Shown: positions 53,605 to 61,906 of the stretch, in pieces
How positions within the stretch are numbered: position 1 is the first letter of the stretch
Layout: each line of letters opens with the position of its first letter
IMG/VR virus record: IMGVR_UViG_3300037258_000590
Coordinates: 62,001-126,000 of that record
Origin: a virus
Length of the DNA: 64,000 bases
Strand: one strand, 5' to 3'
The notes under the pieces: model-generated
Told to the model about the DNA's origin: nothing
The model's database searches: none
Seen by the model: the letters and a program-made list of their open reading frames with translations, nothing else
Position numbers and translations under genes: made by a program

Positions 53605-54405
53605 TCAGACTTTCGGGTAGCCGGGCGTCCAGGTACCGTTCTCATCCTGCTTGAAGTCCCCGAACACGGCCGGCAGCTCAGCTTGCATGATCCGCGCCAC
53701 GATGCCGAATACGAGCCGGATCTCTTCCTCCGCGCCGGGGCTGGTGCGCTCGGCGATGACGTGCCGGAGCGCCCGCAGGTTCGCGGTCCACAGCAGTCCG
53801 GTGGCGACACCTTCAGGTGCCAGGCGGCGCATAAACGACGTGCGGGCTTTTTTCTCGGCCATGGTCACGCCATCGCGGTCCAGGCCGAAATGCGCGGCCA
53901 TCCACTGCTGCAGTTCTTCCAGCCGGGCCAGCTCGCCGGTTACCCGGGCGGCCAGTTCCTCATCAGCGGCGGCCCAGTCCGGCAGCCAGAACGGGAGGTC
54001 GTCCAGCCGGACGAACCGCAAGGATTCCTGGCTTACCGCGGTGCCGGGACGGTGCCTGACCAGTTCGTGGGTAAACACGCGCGAAACCCCGTGGAAGACG
54101 AAGCTGTAGCTGACATGCTCCAGCACCGACCCGTGCCGCTGCCTGAGGATGTTATCCAGGTACTCGGCCTGCCCTGCCCGGACCCGGGTGATGTTCGGGT
54201 TGAGGCCCGGTTTCCAGGACCGGTAGCACATTCTCCCAGCGAACTCCACCAGGTCACAGCCGTCTCCGGACAGCGCAAGTTCCTGACTGGAGCACAGCCG
54301 GCTGATCCAGTCCTGCCCGCCGACGTCTTCCAGGTAGGCGGCCATCCCAGCGTAGTCGGGTACGGTGCGGGCGACGACGTGCACGCTAGGCGCTACGTTT
54401 CTCAT
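53605..54405 (-). CDS. thyX: flavin-dependent thymidylate synthase
   Basis: 266 residues from ATG at 54405, preceded by GGAGGGG. The signature region is FTHELVRHRPGTAVSQESLR; the usual RHRx7S spacing is one longer here. LEHVSYSFVFHGVSRVF and ATGLLWTANLRALRHVIAER also fit ThyX. It makes dTMP from dUMP with folate, NADPH and FAD, supplying thymidine for phage DNA. The frame is open further upstream to a GTG at 54541, so a longer N-terminus is possible. Confidence 0.92.
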   Translation of the reverse strand: MRNVAPSVHVVARTVPDYAGMAAYLEDVGGQDWISRLCSSQELALSGDGCDLVEFAGRMCYRSWKPGLNPNITRVRAGQAEYLDNILRQRHGSVLEHVSYSFVFHGVSRVFTHELVRHRPGTAVSQESLRFVRLDDLPFWLPDWAAADEELAARVTGELARLEELQQWMAAHFGLDRDGVTMAEKKARTSFMRRLAPEGVATGLLWTANLRALRHVIAERTSPGAEEEIRLVFGIVARIMQAELPAVFGDFKQDENGTWTPGYPKV

Positions 54406-54498
54406 GGATAACCCCTCCGGGCGTTTTTCCGGGCTGGCGGGAAACGGCAGTTCTGCGGGCCGCCGGAGATGCTGCTCACGCAAAGCCAGCAGTCTCCG

Positions 54499-54540
54499 GC
54501 GGGCCGCCAGGATCCGCGCAATGCGGATAACGCGGATCAC
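54499..54540. repeat. 42-bp dispersed repeat, copy 1
   Basis: Starts GCGGGCCGCCAGGATCCGCG and ends GGATAACGCGGATCAC. On the minus strand it encodes VIRVIRIARILAAR upstream of and in frame with thyX. Copy 2 is at 55307-55348. Confidence 0.8.
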
Positions 54541-54541
54541 A

Positions 54542-54690
54542 GTGCAGGCCCGCGGCCGGAAGCCTGGCTTGCTGTCACCGAACAGGCCGGCGGCCACTCG
54601 CGCGGCGGTTCCGCGCTGAGGCCGCCGCCAGTACGGACGGCAGCCTCAGTGACATCAAACCGCAGGATCTCGTTCACCCAGGTCCCTGCC
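54542..54690 (-). pseudogene. fused remnants of NADAR and J-domain genes
   Basis: The right part encodes VNEILRFDVTEAAVRTGGGL, matching the NADAR start (MNEVMRFDVAAAAVRAAGGL). The left part (54560-54605) matches DNA from the start of the J-domain gene near 52020-52070 (GGAAGCCTGGTTTGCCGTCA in the intact gene). The two are joined without the exonuclease gene, so this is a broken duplicate. Confidence 0.6.
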
Positions 54691-55243
54691 CCCGGCCTTC
54701 TGGCTGAGCCTCCTGGGGCGGGAACTGAACGATGAATGCCCGCCTGGCATTCCAGGCGGCTTTTTTGATCTTGTTCAGCGGCAATACAGCCGCCAGCCAC
54801 CGGCCGTACAACTCAAGAGAGTAGGCGTTCTCGTGCCGGATCTGGTACACGGCGACCCATGTCCGGTCAGACAGGCTCGGGCAGCCGCGAAGACTGATGT
54901 CGGTATTGCGGTTTGACTCGCTCCAGCACAGGTCCAGATTAGCAGCTGAGGCAATCTGGCCCAGGCTGCCGGTCTTGAAGTGGAACACGGTGATGATCCA
55001 CTGCTGGAAGTAGCCGTGCTGGCCGCACGGCACCCACCAGACGCTGTTGCCCTCGCCGGGTTTACTCGAATGCCCGTTCGCTTTAGCGCCGGCGCACCAT
55101 TTCCCGTGGTCAAACGAGATCCTGCCTGCATACGTGGTTCCGGACACGCCGGGTGCTGCGCTCGCGGCGCTCGTACCCGCAACGGCCAGGCTAGTGACCA
55201 GGGCAGCACTGAGTGCCGCCGCGGCGAGAGATTTCTTGAACAT
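54674..55243 (-). CDS. secreted protein with beta-trefoil-like features
   Basis: 189 residues. Sec signal peptide MFKKSLAAAALSAALVTSLA with cleavage near ASAAPG at residue 30. Mature part has WCAGAKANG, NLDLCWSESNRNTDISLRGC and Trp-rich strands, resembling ricin-type lectin repeats. Basic low-complexity tail. Secreted phage proteins may act in superinfection exclusion or host interaction. A paralogue-like gene follows at 55345. Confidence 0.65.
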   Translation of the reverse strand: MFKKSLAAAALSAALVTSLAVAGTSAASAAPGVSGTTYAGRISFDHGKWCAGAKANGHSSKPGEGNSVWWVPCGQHGYFQQWIITVFHFKTGSLGQIASAANLDLCWSESNRNTDISLRGCPSLSDRTWVAVYQIRHENAYSLELYGRWLAAVLPLNKIKKAAWNARRAFIVQFPPQEAQPEGRGQGPG

Positions 55244-55285
55244 GATTCTCCTGTCTTGTACAGCGGATGCGCGGGCACCTCCGGG

Positions 55286-55348
55286 CTAGCAGGCGACTCC
55301 TGCCCGGCGGGCCGCCGTGATCCGCGCGATGCGGATAACGCGGATCAC
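55286..55348 (-). CDS. tiny basic ORF (20 residues)
   Basis: VIRVIRIARITAARRAGVAC, starting at a GTG that overlaps the stop of the gene 55345-55938 (GTGA). The same peptide start (VIRVIRIARI) is encoded upstream of thyX. May be a coupled leader peptide. Confidence 0.35.
   Translation of the reverse strand: MIRVIRIARITAARRAGVAC
55307..55348. repeat. 42-bp dispersed repeat, copy 2
   Basis: Matches copy 1 at 54499-54540 with a few differences, keeping the palindromic core CGCGGATAACGCGG-like sequence. On the minus strand it encodes the basic peptide VIRVIRIAR. Confidence 0.75.
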
Positions 55349-55938
55349 GGCACGGGTACGTGTCTCGTCCACCCCTTGGCGAAAACGAGGCCGCGGTTGG
55401 CGGAGCGGCCATTGATCTTGGTGCCGCGCTTGAGCCACTGGGCTGGCCCGGCACCGTTGAAGCAGGAGAGCCAGCGGCCAGCGGTGTTCTTGATGCCGTT
55501 CGCGGCACCTTCTCTAACACCGCCGGTGACGACGAGACCCTGGCGGGGATCGAGGTGCTTGCGATGTGAGCAGTCATACGTCACTGCGCGGCCCGCGTCG
55601 TCACCGGCCTGCCCGGCCACGCAGATGTCCGGGTCGGCGCTGAGCCACAGCAGCAGGACACCGCCGATCTGGATGCCGGTCCAGAGCTGGAGCCCGTCGC
55701 CGTTCTTGCAGCCGCCGATGAACACCGCGGCGCCAGGATGCGGCGACGTGGCTTCCAGGCACAGCAGCTTGTGGCCGGCCGGATGGATCTGGGTCAGGTC
55801 GGAGTGGTAGGGGGCTACGGCCGCCGGGACAGCTGAGGTGGCTGCCGTCGCGCTCGCGGCGGCGGCGGTTCCGGCAGCCGTCCCGCCAGCGAGCAGGGCA
55901 GCGCTGAGTGCCATGGTGACAGCGGTCTTCCTGAACAT
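55345..55938 (-). CDS. secreted lectin-like protein
   Basis: 197 residues. Signal peptide MFRKTAVTMALSAALLAGGT, Ala-rich cleavage region, then a ricin-B-like fold: HKLLCLEATSPHPGAAVFIG, LWTGIQIGGVLLLWLSADPD, CVAGQAGDD, RWLSCFNGAGPAQWLKRG. Two or three trefoil-like repeats with Cys pairs. It may bind carbohydrate on the host surface. Confidence 0.7.
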   Translation of the reverse strand: MFRKTAVTMALSAALLAGGTAAGTAAAASATAATSAVPAAVAPYHSDLTQIHPAGHKLLCLEATSPHPGAAVFIGGCKNGDGLQLWTGIQIGGVLLLWLSADPDICVAGQAGDDAGRAVTYDCSHRKHLDPRQGLVVTGGVREGAANGIKNTAGRWLSCFNGAGPAQWLKRGTKINGRSANRGLVFAKGWTRHVPVP

Positions 55939-55976
55939 GATTTCTCCTGATCGTCGGTCTTGCCTGCTGCTACGTG

Positions 55977-56567
55977 CTACCGCTGAGATAGCACGTGACG
56001 TTCTAGTTCAGTGAGGTTCCATACGGCCAGGACGACCCACAGGTCACCGCGGAGGTGCCGCAGGAGAGCCGGGTCAACAGGCGCCACCCGGGTCCATTCC
56101 TCCACTTCCCACAAGATGTGCCGGCGGTGCAGCCTGCTGCGGCGGGGCCGGTGCTCGGGCGGGATGATCGGCACGATGGTGCTGCCGCGGTGCCAGGCTT
56201 GCCTGATCCGCGGGGGCGCGTCGCCGGCGGGCACGCGCACCCGGACGGAGTGGGCTCCGACGAGAGCACCGCGGTTGACGTTCTCATCATCGCGATCGGC
56301 AAAGATCAGGTCGCCGTGCTGCCAGCTGGCGAAGCAGATCTCGGTGTCGGCGCGGGCGATGGCGATCTTCGGCAGGCCATTGCCGAAGAATTCACCGGCG
56401 ATAACGGTGCGGGGCAGGCTGATGAAAGGAAGCCCGCGAAGCGCGGCGCGGTAACCACAAGCGATGGCCTCGTCTTCGGCGGTACGTTCCTCGCCAACCA
56501 GGCCGGCGTAACTGGCTAGCTTGGCCTTGGCCTCGTCGGGCGGTATGACAAACGATGCCAGCTCCAT
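55977..56567 (-). CDS. hypothetical protein
   Basis: 196 residues (MELASFVIPPDEAKAKLASY). Middle part is beta-rich (KIAIARADTEICFASWQHGD), later part has HRRHILWEVEEWTRV and a C-terminal helix. No family recognised. First of four minus-strand genes in this cluster. Confidence 0.6.
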   Translation of the reverse strand: MELASFVIPPDEAKAKLASYAGLVGEERTAEDEAIACGYRAALRGLPFISLPRTVIAGEFFGNGLPKIAIARADTEICFASWQHGDLIFADRDDENVNRGALVGAHSVRVRVPAGDAPPRIRQAWHRGSTIVPIIPPEHRPRRSRLHRRHILWEVEEWTRVAPVDPALLRHLRGDLWVVLAVWNLTELERHVLSQR

Positions 56568-56594
56568 AACGTGACCTCCTGGTCGTCTGCGCGG

Positions 56595-56969
56595 TCAGCC
56601 TCCGGCCAGCCGCCGTTCGCGGCGTTCGCGAACCTCATCGGTACTGTCACCGCGGACCTCGCCGGGCGCGAAGTCGTGCAGCTGGGTGAGGCACATCCGG
56701 ATCTCGCGGGCGTGCCCGGCGGCGTCGCGGCCCACGACGAGATGTGCATCCAGTTCGCTGGCCAGCCGGAGGGCCGCGGCGGCGATACCGCCCTTGCGCA
56801 TGTCATCGGGATACCGGGCCAGGTCGCGGCGCACGGCCAGCTCCACCGGTCCCTTGCGCTGCCGGGCCTGCCTCGGGCGCGGCGGGGGCGGCTGGACGGG
56901 AGCCGGGTCGAGCCGGTCCAGCTCGGTCTGCGGTCCGGGCTGAGCGGGCTGTGCCTTGCGCGGCGGCAT
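56595..56969 (-). CDS. terminase-small-subunit-like or hypothetical protein
   Basis: 124 residues. A proline/basic N-terminus (LDPAPVQPPPPRPRQARQRK) precedes helices (ELAVRRDLARYPDDMRKGGI, AAALRLASELDAHLVVGRD) and a conserved-looking AREIRMCLTQLHDFAPGE. Composition and length fit actinophage small terminase or DNA-binding proteins; not certain. Confidence 0.5.
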   Translation of the reverse strand: MPPRKAQPAQPGPQTELDRLDPAPVQPPPPRPRQARQRKGPVELAVRRDLARYPDDMRKGGIAAAALRLASELDAHLVVGRDAAGHAREIRMCLTQLHDFAPGEVRGDSTDEVRERRERRLAGG

Positions 56970-57228
56970 CTTTCACCTCAATCGCGTAAATGCGCCGCAC
57001 CTGCCTGCCGTCAGTAGCTACGGCCCAGTCGTGCACCGCGATCGTGAACGGGATTCCGGGCAGCGGTGGCTCGCAATACCAGTCCTGCCAGTATGGCCCG
57101 CTGCGCTCGCGCCAGTGCAGTCCCGGGTCGCTCACGCGGGCTTCCAGGGTGGCGGCGAAATCAGCCAGGACCTGCATATCGGACGGGCTCACCGGGCGGC
57201 CGTCGAAATTGCAGCGCGCGCAGGCCAT
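56803..57228 (-). CDS. hypothetical protein with CxxC start
   Basis: 141 residues, starting MACARCNFDGRPVSPSDMQV. The first 90 residues (to IYAIEVKDAA) look folded, with a Trp-rich core (WRERSGPYWQDWYCEPPLPG). The last 50 residues overlap the gene 56595-56969 in another frame and are Ala/Gly/Pro-rich, so the original stop was probably near 56960. Confidence 0.55.
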   Translation of the reverse strand: MACARCNFDGRPVSPSDMQVLADFAATLEARVSDPGLHWRERSGPYWQDWYCEPPLPGIPFTIAVHDWAVATDGRQVRRIYAIEVKDAAAQGTARSARTADRAGPARPGSRPAAPAAPEAGPAAQGTGGAGRAPRPGPVSR

Positions 57229-57530
57229 CAGTAATCCCCTTTTTCCCGGTAGCCCGGTCCGGGCGCATCCTCGTCCTCACCGCAGCACTGCGCAAGCCAG
57301 CCGCTTGCCCCGTCCGCGCGGATCTGCTCGCCTTCGGGGAACTCATCGCCGCAGCCCGCGCAAAGGCCGTCGTATCCGGCGGCGAACCACGGGCCGTACG
57401 CTGACGGCGGCGCGGGTGCGGGCTGGGCGAAGAACCCGCGCAACGTCCCCGCAGGCGGCGGGCTCATTCCCGGCCGGGGCGCGCAGGCAGCGCAGGCGCT
57501 CAGCTCCAGGTCATGCTTGCACAGGGCCAT
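57228..57530 (-). CDS. zinc-binding hypothetical protein
   Basis: 100 residues with CxxC pairs: CAAC and CAGCGDEF, then CCGEDED (MALCKHDLELSACAACAPRP). Charged C-terminus. TATACT lies 8 bases before the ATG on the minus strand. Function unknown. Confidence 0.6.
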   Translation of the reverse strand: MALCKHDLELSACAACAPRPGMSPPPAGTLRGFFAQPAPAPPSAYGPWFAAGYDGLCAGCGDEFPEGEQIRADGASGWLAQCCGEDEDAPGPGYREKGDY

Positions 57531-57584
57531 GCTTTGATAGTATAAGACGACGGCAAAGGACGCTACTGCCGAGCTGGAGGTTCA
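57531..57584. promoter_or_regulatory. divergent promoter region
   Basis: Minus-strand TATACT and plus-strand TATAAG overlap around 57540-57547, driving the genes at 57530 (leftward) and 57585 (rightward). No -35 boxes are clear. Confidence 0.5.
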
Positions 57585-57767
57585 GTGACGGATCCAGGCG
57601 CGGGTCGGCTGACCTGCGATCCTGACCTGCCCAGGGACCTATCTCCGGTCCCGCACGACTACGAATGCCAGGGCGAGGAGTACGGCTCCCTGCGCGACGG
57701 CGGCTCGTACGAGCGGCTGTGCTGCAGGAACTGTCTCCGGATCGCCTGCCGCTCACTGCCGGACTGA
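57585..57767 (+). CDS. small Cys-rich protein
   Basis: 60 residues (MTDPGAGRLTCDPDLPRDLS) with CCRNC and a further Cys, likely metal-binding. Preceded by GGAGGTT. Unassigned. Confidence 0.6.
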   Translation: MTDPGAGRLTCDPDLPRDLSPVPHDYECQGEEYGSLRDGGSYERLCCRNCLRIACRSLPD

Positions 57768-57812
57768 CGTTTCCCGCAAGAAACCCGTACACCAAGGAAG
57801 GCACCTGACCTG

Positions 57813-58400
57813 ATGCCCAGAACTTTGCCCCAGCCGCACGAAGGTATTACCGGCATCAGCCGAGATGACTGGCTGCTGTCCCTGGATGAGCGGGCGGTCG
57901 CGCACCGGGAGGCCCTGATCATCATGGCCAGGCACCTGTCTACGGCTACCCTGGTCGGCCAGCCCGCACCGGTAGTCAGGCGGATGAGCAGGCGGATGGC
58001 AGATCCGAGGGCCGGCGACCTGGCGGTGACTACTGAAGTGCTGTACGGCCGCCAGGTCGCCGGTGACCGGATCAAGGGCTTCGGCATCCTGCTTGCGCAC
58101 CGCCAGGAGTGGGGAGAGCCTGACACGAGCTGGGCAGCTACGTGCCTGCGCGAAGGCTGGAACCCGGTGACGGAAGAACGCTACGCAGAAACCGCGTGTT
58201 ACCTCCAGTACGGCTGCAGGGCCAGCGATGTATGCCGGTGGGTTAACTCGCTGCCGGTCGCCCTGCCTGCCTGGATCAGCTCGTTCAACCTGGACGCCGC
58301 TGCTGAACGCAGCGAAACAGGCGTCACGTTCACCCGGGACAGCCTCATTACCGGACTGGCCGACTCAGGCTTCACCCTTCGCGGGCCAGAGCGGCTATGA
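57813..58400 (+). CDS. helical hypothetical protein
   Basis: 195 residues (MPRTLPQPHEGITGISRDDW). Mainly helical in the middle (AHREALIIMARHLSTATLVG, RRMSRRMADPRAGDLAVTTE) with a Trp/Cys-rich C-terminal half. No known motif. Coupled to the next gene by a 4-base overlap (ATGA). Confidence 0.6.
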   Translation: MPRTLPQPHEGITGISRDDWLLSLDERAVAHREALIIMARHLSTATLVGQPAPVVRRMSRRMADPRAGDLAVTTEVLYGRQVAGDRIKGFGILLAHRQEWGEPDTSWAATCLREGWNPVTEERYAETACYLQYGCRASDVCRWVNSLPVALPAWISSFNLDAAAERSETGVTFTRDSLITGLADSGFTLRGPERL

Positions 58401-58666
58401 CTAGTCCGCGCGGCACGGTAACCGGACTGCCCGCCGCCGTCTGCTATCACCCTGATCCAGAGATCAACAGGGAGGTCATCGCCGACGCGACCGACGCCGA
58501 GCGCGCGGACCTCGCCGCGGGCTACTCGCCCCGCCGCTGGCGCTGCATCTGCGGTACCGAGCATTCGCGCGGCCACGTCGCCGGGACTATCGGCGTTCAC
58601 CGCTGCCTGGCGTGCGGCTACACCGGTACCGGGGGCGTGATGTCCGAGGACGAGGGGCGGCCGTGA
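58397..58666 (+). CDS. zinc-ribbon protein
   Basis: 89 residues with CICGTEH and CLACGYT, a C4-type zinc ribbon (WRCICGTEHSRGHVAGTIGV). It ends TGATG into the Nudix gene, so the two are coupled. Function unknown. Confidence 0.65.
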   Translation: MTSPRGTVTGLPAAVCYHPDPEINREVIADATDAERADLAAGYSPRRWRCICGTEHSRGHVAGTIGVHRCLACGYTGTGGVMSEDEGRP

Positions 58667-59280
58667 TGAGCAATGACCCCGGGCCCCTTCCCGGCCACCT
58701 GAAGTCGATGATCACCGGTCTTGTATCCGGCATCGAGCCCACCGATGACCTCGGGCGGGAGCACCGCCGGAACGCCCTGTCGTGGCTGGCCCGGACCGAT
58801 GACATCTTCCGGCGGGTGAAGCCGGTCACCCCGTCACCCCATCTGGTGTCGTACTTCCTGCTTGTCGACCGGCCGGCCGGGAGCGTGCTCCTCTGCGACC
58901 ACCGGCTGTCCGGCCTGTGGCTGCCGGCCGGGGGGCATGTCGAGCCCGGCGAGCACCCGTTCGACACCGTTCGCCGCGAGGCCGCCGAAGAACTCGGCGT
59001 CACTGCGCAACCCGACCCGGCATCCGGGGCCAGCCCGTTCCTTCTCACGATGACCGAGACCGTAGGTCCGCCCGCGACGCGGCACGTGGACGTCAGCCTC
59101 TGGTTCGCCTTCGCCGGTCACATCAGGCAGCCTCTGCATCCATGTCCACGTGAATTCGCTCAGGTCCGGTGGTGGGCGGGCGCGGAACTGGCGAACGCTG
59201 ACCTCGGCCGGTTTGAACCGCACTTGGTGCGTGCCCTGGGCGCGCTAAGCCTCACCTCGCCCGCTGGACGTACACGTTGA
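58666..59280 (+). CDS. Nudix hydrolase
   Basis: 204 residues from ATG at 58666 (MSNDPGPLPGHLKSMITGLV). The Nudix box is intact: GGHVEPGEHPFDTVRREAAE followed by ELG. RPAGSVLLCDHRLSGLWLPA precedes it. These enzymes cleave nucleoside diphosphates linked to other groups, often damaged nucleotides or NAD-derived compounds, so it fits nucleotide sanitation next to PurA-like and ThyX functions. Confidence 0.88.
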   Translation: MSNDPGPLPGHLKSMITGLVSGIEPTDDLGREHRRNALSWLARTDDIFRRVKPVTPSPHLVSYFLLVDRPAGSVLLCDHRLSGLWLPAGGHVEPGEHPFDTVRREAAEELGVTAQPDPASGASPFLLTMTETVGPPATRHVDVSLWFAFAGHIRQPLHPCPREFAQVRWWAGAELANADLGRFEPHLVRALGALSLTSPAGRTR

Positions 59281-59347
59281 GCCGGGACTCCCTGGTGCCC
59301 CAGCTGAATGCGAACGGCATGCGGGCACCGGAGAGCTGGACACCGCG

Positions 59348-60112
59348 ATGGAAGTAGTGTTCGACGGCTGCTGCGGTGAGGGCGGCGGTACCCGCGGCTG
59401 GGCTGAATCTGGCGCCTGCGTGATCGGCTGCGATATCAACCCGGCCTGCCGGGATGGGTACCTGCGGAGCGGCGCCGCGGAGTTCGTCTGCGCCGACATC
59501 CTGGATGTCCTGGCCGACAAGTCGTTCATGAGCCGGTTTACCTTCGTAGCCTGCGGATTTCCTTGTCAGCGGTATTCCCAGATGACCCGCTGCCGGCCGG
59601 GGCTGCGCGATACGTACCCAGAGCTGATCACTCCGGGTAGGCCATTGCTGAACGCGCTGTCACTGCCGTACGTGATAGAGAATGTCGGTGCCGCGCGGCC
59701 GTGGCTCCAGGAGCCTGTCACGCTGTGCATGTGGATGCTCGGCCGCGAGACCTACCGGCACCGGCTGATCGAGGCCGGCGGCGGGTTCCAGCTGCGCCCG
59801 CCGCCGCCTCCGCCCCCTGGCTCGCCTGCGTGGCTCGCGCCGGCCGGCTGCGTGACCGCGCTGAGAGGTGCCCGCGTCAACCGCGAGTGCGGCTGGCCGC
59901 ACCCCGTGCCGACCGCCAGGGCCGGGCACTGGCAGCCGGGCAAGTTCGTCTCCGTCGCCGGGCATGAACGCAAAGAACCCGTCCAGCGCGTGATGGAGAT
60001 CGGGTGGATGAGCGACCGGGACGCCGTGGCCGAGGCGATCCCGCCCTACCTGAGTGCATGGATAGCAGGCCAGCTGCGCAACTGGCGCCAGGATCAGGAG
60101 GCAGCAGCATGA
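59348..60112 (+). CDS. DNA cytosine-5 methyltransferase-like protein
   Basis: 254 residues. The SAM site is VFDGCCGEGGGTRGW, the catalytic loop CGFPCQRYSQMTR has the Pro-Cys motif with the active Cys, and PYVIENVGAAR is the ENV motif. It is short but complete in the N-terminal core; the target recognition region has a proline run (RPPPPPPPG). No restriction enzyme is nearby, so it may protect phage DNA from host restriction (inference). Confidence 0.82.
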   Translation: MEVVFDGCCGEGGGTRGWAESGACVIGCDINPACRDGYLRSGAAEFVCADILDVLADKSFMSRFTFVACGFPCQRYSQMTRCRPGLRDTYPELITPGRPLLNALSLPYVIENVGAARPWLQEPVTLCMWMLGRETYRHRLIEAGGGFQLRPPPPPPPGSPAWLAPAGCVTALRGARVNRECGWPHPVPTARAGHWQPGKFVSVAGHERKEPVQRVMEIGWMSDRDAVAEAIPPYLSAWIAGQLRNWRQDQEAAA

Positions 60113-60189
60113 CGACCGCGGCTTCAGGTGCCGGCGCTGCGGAAACGGTGCCGGACCCTGATCCCGCCAATCACGGAGCCCGGATCTGA
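60109..60189 (+). CDS. tiny coupled ORF (26 residues)
   Basis: MTTAASGAGAAETVPDPDPA then NHGARI. Starts in an ATGA overlap with the methyltransferase stop. No other support. Confidence 0.3.
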   Translation: MTTAASGAGAAETVPDPDPANHGARI

Positions 60190-60274
60190 TGGCCGCCCTC
60201 GTGCACATCCGGACCGGGGTCCGTCTTGCAGCCTGTGACACGGAGGACTCCCGGTCCCCGGGCCTGTAACCCGC

Positions 60275-60308
60275 GAGACCCCCGCCAGGAACGGCTGGCG
60301 GGGGTCTC
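60275..60308 (+). terminator. strong stem-loop terminator
   Basis: GAGACCCCCGCCAG (60275-60288) pairs with CTGGCGGGGGTCTC (60295-60308) with a 6-base loop; TCG follows. Ends the plus-strand gene run. Confidence 0.8.
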
Positions 60309-60488
60309 TCGATACCGGACGGGCGCATCCGGTCCGGGCGGGGATCACAGGATCAGCATGCCCGCGTTAAGCCGTGCCTATCCGCGGCGCACTGGCTTAG
60401 GTAAACCTTAACCAGGCATCCGGCGTCTGGAGTAACGTAATCGCTCGTCCCGGCACGGAGCCGGGCTGGGATCACGAGAGGATGCTTT

Positions 60489-61730
60489 ATGTCACGGAAA
60501 ATCAGGCTCGCAGCAGCTGCTGCCGGGCTGGCGCTCGCTGCGGGTACCGCGGTCCTGGCGGCTAGCCCAGCCAGTGCCAGTACTCCGGGCTGTGCATTCA
60601 GCAACGGGTGCGCCACGCTCCAGGGTGTCGACATGGCCAGCCACGCGGTGGCCATGGATGCGAAGTACCAGAAGGCGACGGAGATCGTGATCGGCTACCC
60701 GGACAAGCCGGGTGACGGGGCGACGAACTTCGACGCGGTACTGCACTTCACCACCGGGCCCAGGAGCACGTCCTACCAGGACACCGGACTGCAGCTCAGC
60801 CCGACCTTCACCAGCATCCCGTGCCTCACCGGAACCCCGGGCCCCCAGACTCCTGGCATCACTCCTGGCGCGCTGATCGTGACGGGCCACACGCTCACGG
60901 TGCAGGCGACATCAGGCAGCGTCACCGCCTCACCATCGTCCGGGGCGCTCATCACGGTCAACGGCGGCACCACGGGCGGGACGCTCACGGTCAACCAGGT
61001 GTACGCGAATGACGGCAGCTCGTGCGTGGCTGCCTACGCCTACAACGTCACCGCCGGAGCCACCCCGGTCCTCACCCACACGAGCACCGACTTCGCGGAG
61101 CTGAAGTTCCCGACCAGCCCCGGAAGCTCGCAGTTCACCTTCCTGGACTCCGACACGGCCGGCGCGTTCAGCTTCACCGGCCTGCCGGCGGGCATCTCAG
61201 TGAGCGGCGGGACGCTGACGGCCAGCACGTCGACCGCTGTTCCCGGCACCTACACCAACGTCGGGGTCACGTTCACGGCGACGGACGGTGCGGTCTTCAC
61301 TGCCACGTTCACGCTCACGGTGTCCGCGGTCAAGACGGTCAACCCCGGCGCGCACGTGCCGTACTACACGTTCGTCTTCGCCAAGGCCGGCGTGTGGAGC
61401 AACATGTGCGTCACCGACATCAACGGCTCCGGCGCGCTCAAGCTGCAGACCTGCACCCTGGGCAAGAACCAGTACCAGGACTTCTACGCCCTGGACGGTT
61501 CAGGGCACCCGAGCCAGGCCCTGACCGGCGGCGGCCAGTTCTCCATCCAGAACCGGCTGGCCGCGGTAGCGAACCCGGCGGGGTCCTGCCTCACCGACCC
61601 GTCCAGCCTGAACCCGGGCACCCCGCAGTCTGACCCCGCTGACGAAGCAGGCGCCCCTATCTTCGGGCGTCAGCTCCGCACTGACGGCTCATGCACGTCA
61701 ACCGCGGACAAGTGGTCCTGGGCCAGCTGA
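60489..61730 (+). CDS. secreted Ig-like/cadherin-type protein
   Basis: 413 residues. Signal peptide MSRKIRLAAAAAGLALAAGT with cleavage near ASASTPG at residue 31. Mature part is beta-rich with Gly/Ser/Thr repeats (SGSVTASPSSGALITVNGGT), Ig-like segments (FTGLPAGISVSGGTLTAS, then GVTFTATDGAVFTATFTL) and a C-terminal region with Cys pairs (SNMCVTDINGSGALKLQTCT, GSCLTDPSS). Close in style to actinomycete extracellular proteins. It is a stand-alone gene with a terminator on each side; exported proteins in phages often modify host surfaces. Confidence 0.75.
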   Translation: MSRKIRLAAAAAGLALAAGTAVLAASPASASTPGCAFSNGCATLQGVDMASHAVAMDAKYQKATEIVIGYPDKPGDGATNFDAVLHFTTGPRSTSYQDTGLQLSPTFTSIPCLTGTPGPQTPGITPGALIVTGHTLTVQATSGSVTASPSSGALITVNGGTTGGTLTVNQVYANDGSSCVAAYAYNVTAGATPVLTHTSTDFAELKFPTSPGSSQFTFLDSDTAGAFSFTGLPAGISVSGGTLTASTSTAVPGTYTNVGVTFTATDGAVFTATFTLTVSAVKTVNPGAHVPYYTFVFAKAGVWSNMCVTDINGSGALKLQTCTLGKNQYQDFYALDGSGHPSQALTGGGQFSIQNRLAAVANPAGSCLTDPSSLNPGTPQSDPADEAGAPIFGRQLRTDGSCTSTADKWSWAS

Positions 61731-61847
61731 CCGCTGCCGTAAGACTTCCCGCAAGCGGTCCGCCTGAGGGTGGGATTGCGCCGGAAACGGCCAGGCTGCC
61801 GGTCCTGTCACTGAGCATTACCGGCCCCGAGGACCGCCCAACCCAGC

Positions 61848-61887
61848 GGAGCCCCCTGTCTCGCGTGGTCACGAGGCAGGGGGCTCC
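61848..61887. terminator. bidirectional stem-loop terminator
   Basis: GGAGCCCCCTG (61848-61858) pairs with CAGGGGGCTCC (61877-61887), with a further inner pairing. It lies between convergent genes and can stop both. Confidence 0.8.
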
Positions 61888-61906
61888 GTCATTGCGGCTC
61901 AGGCGG

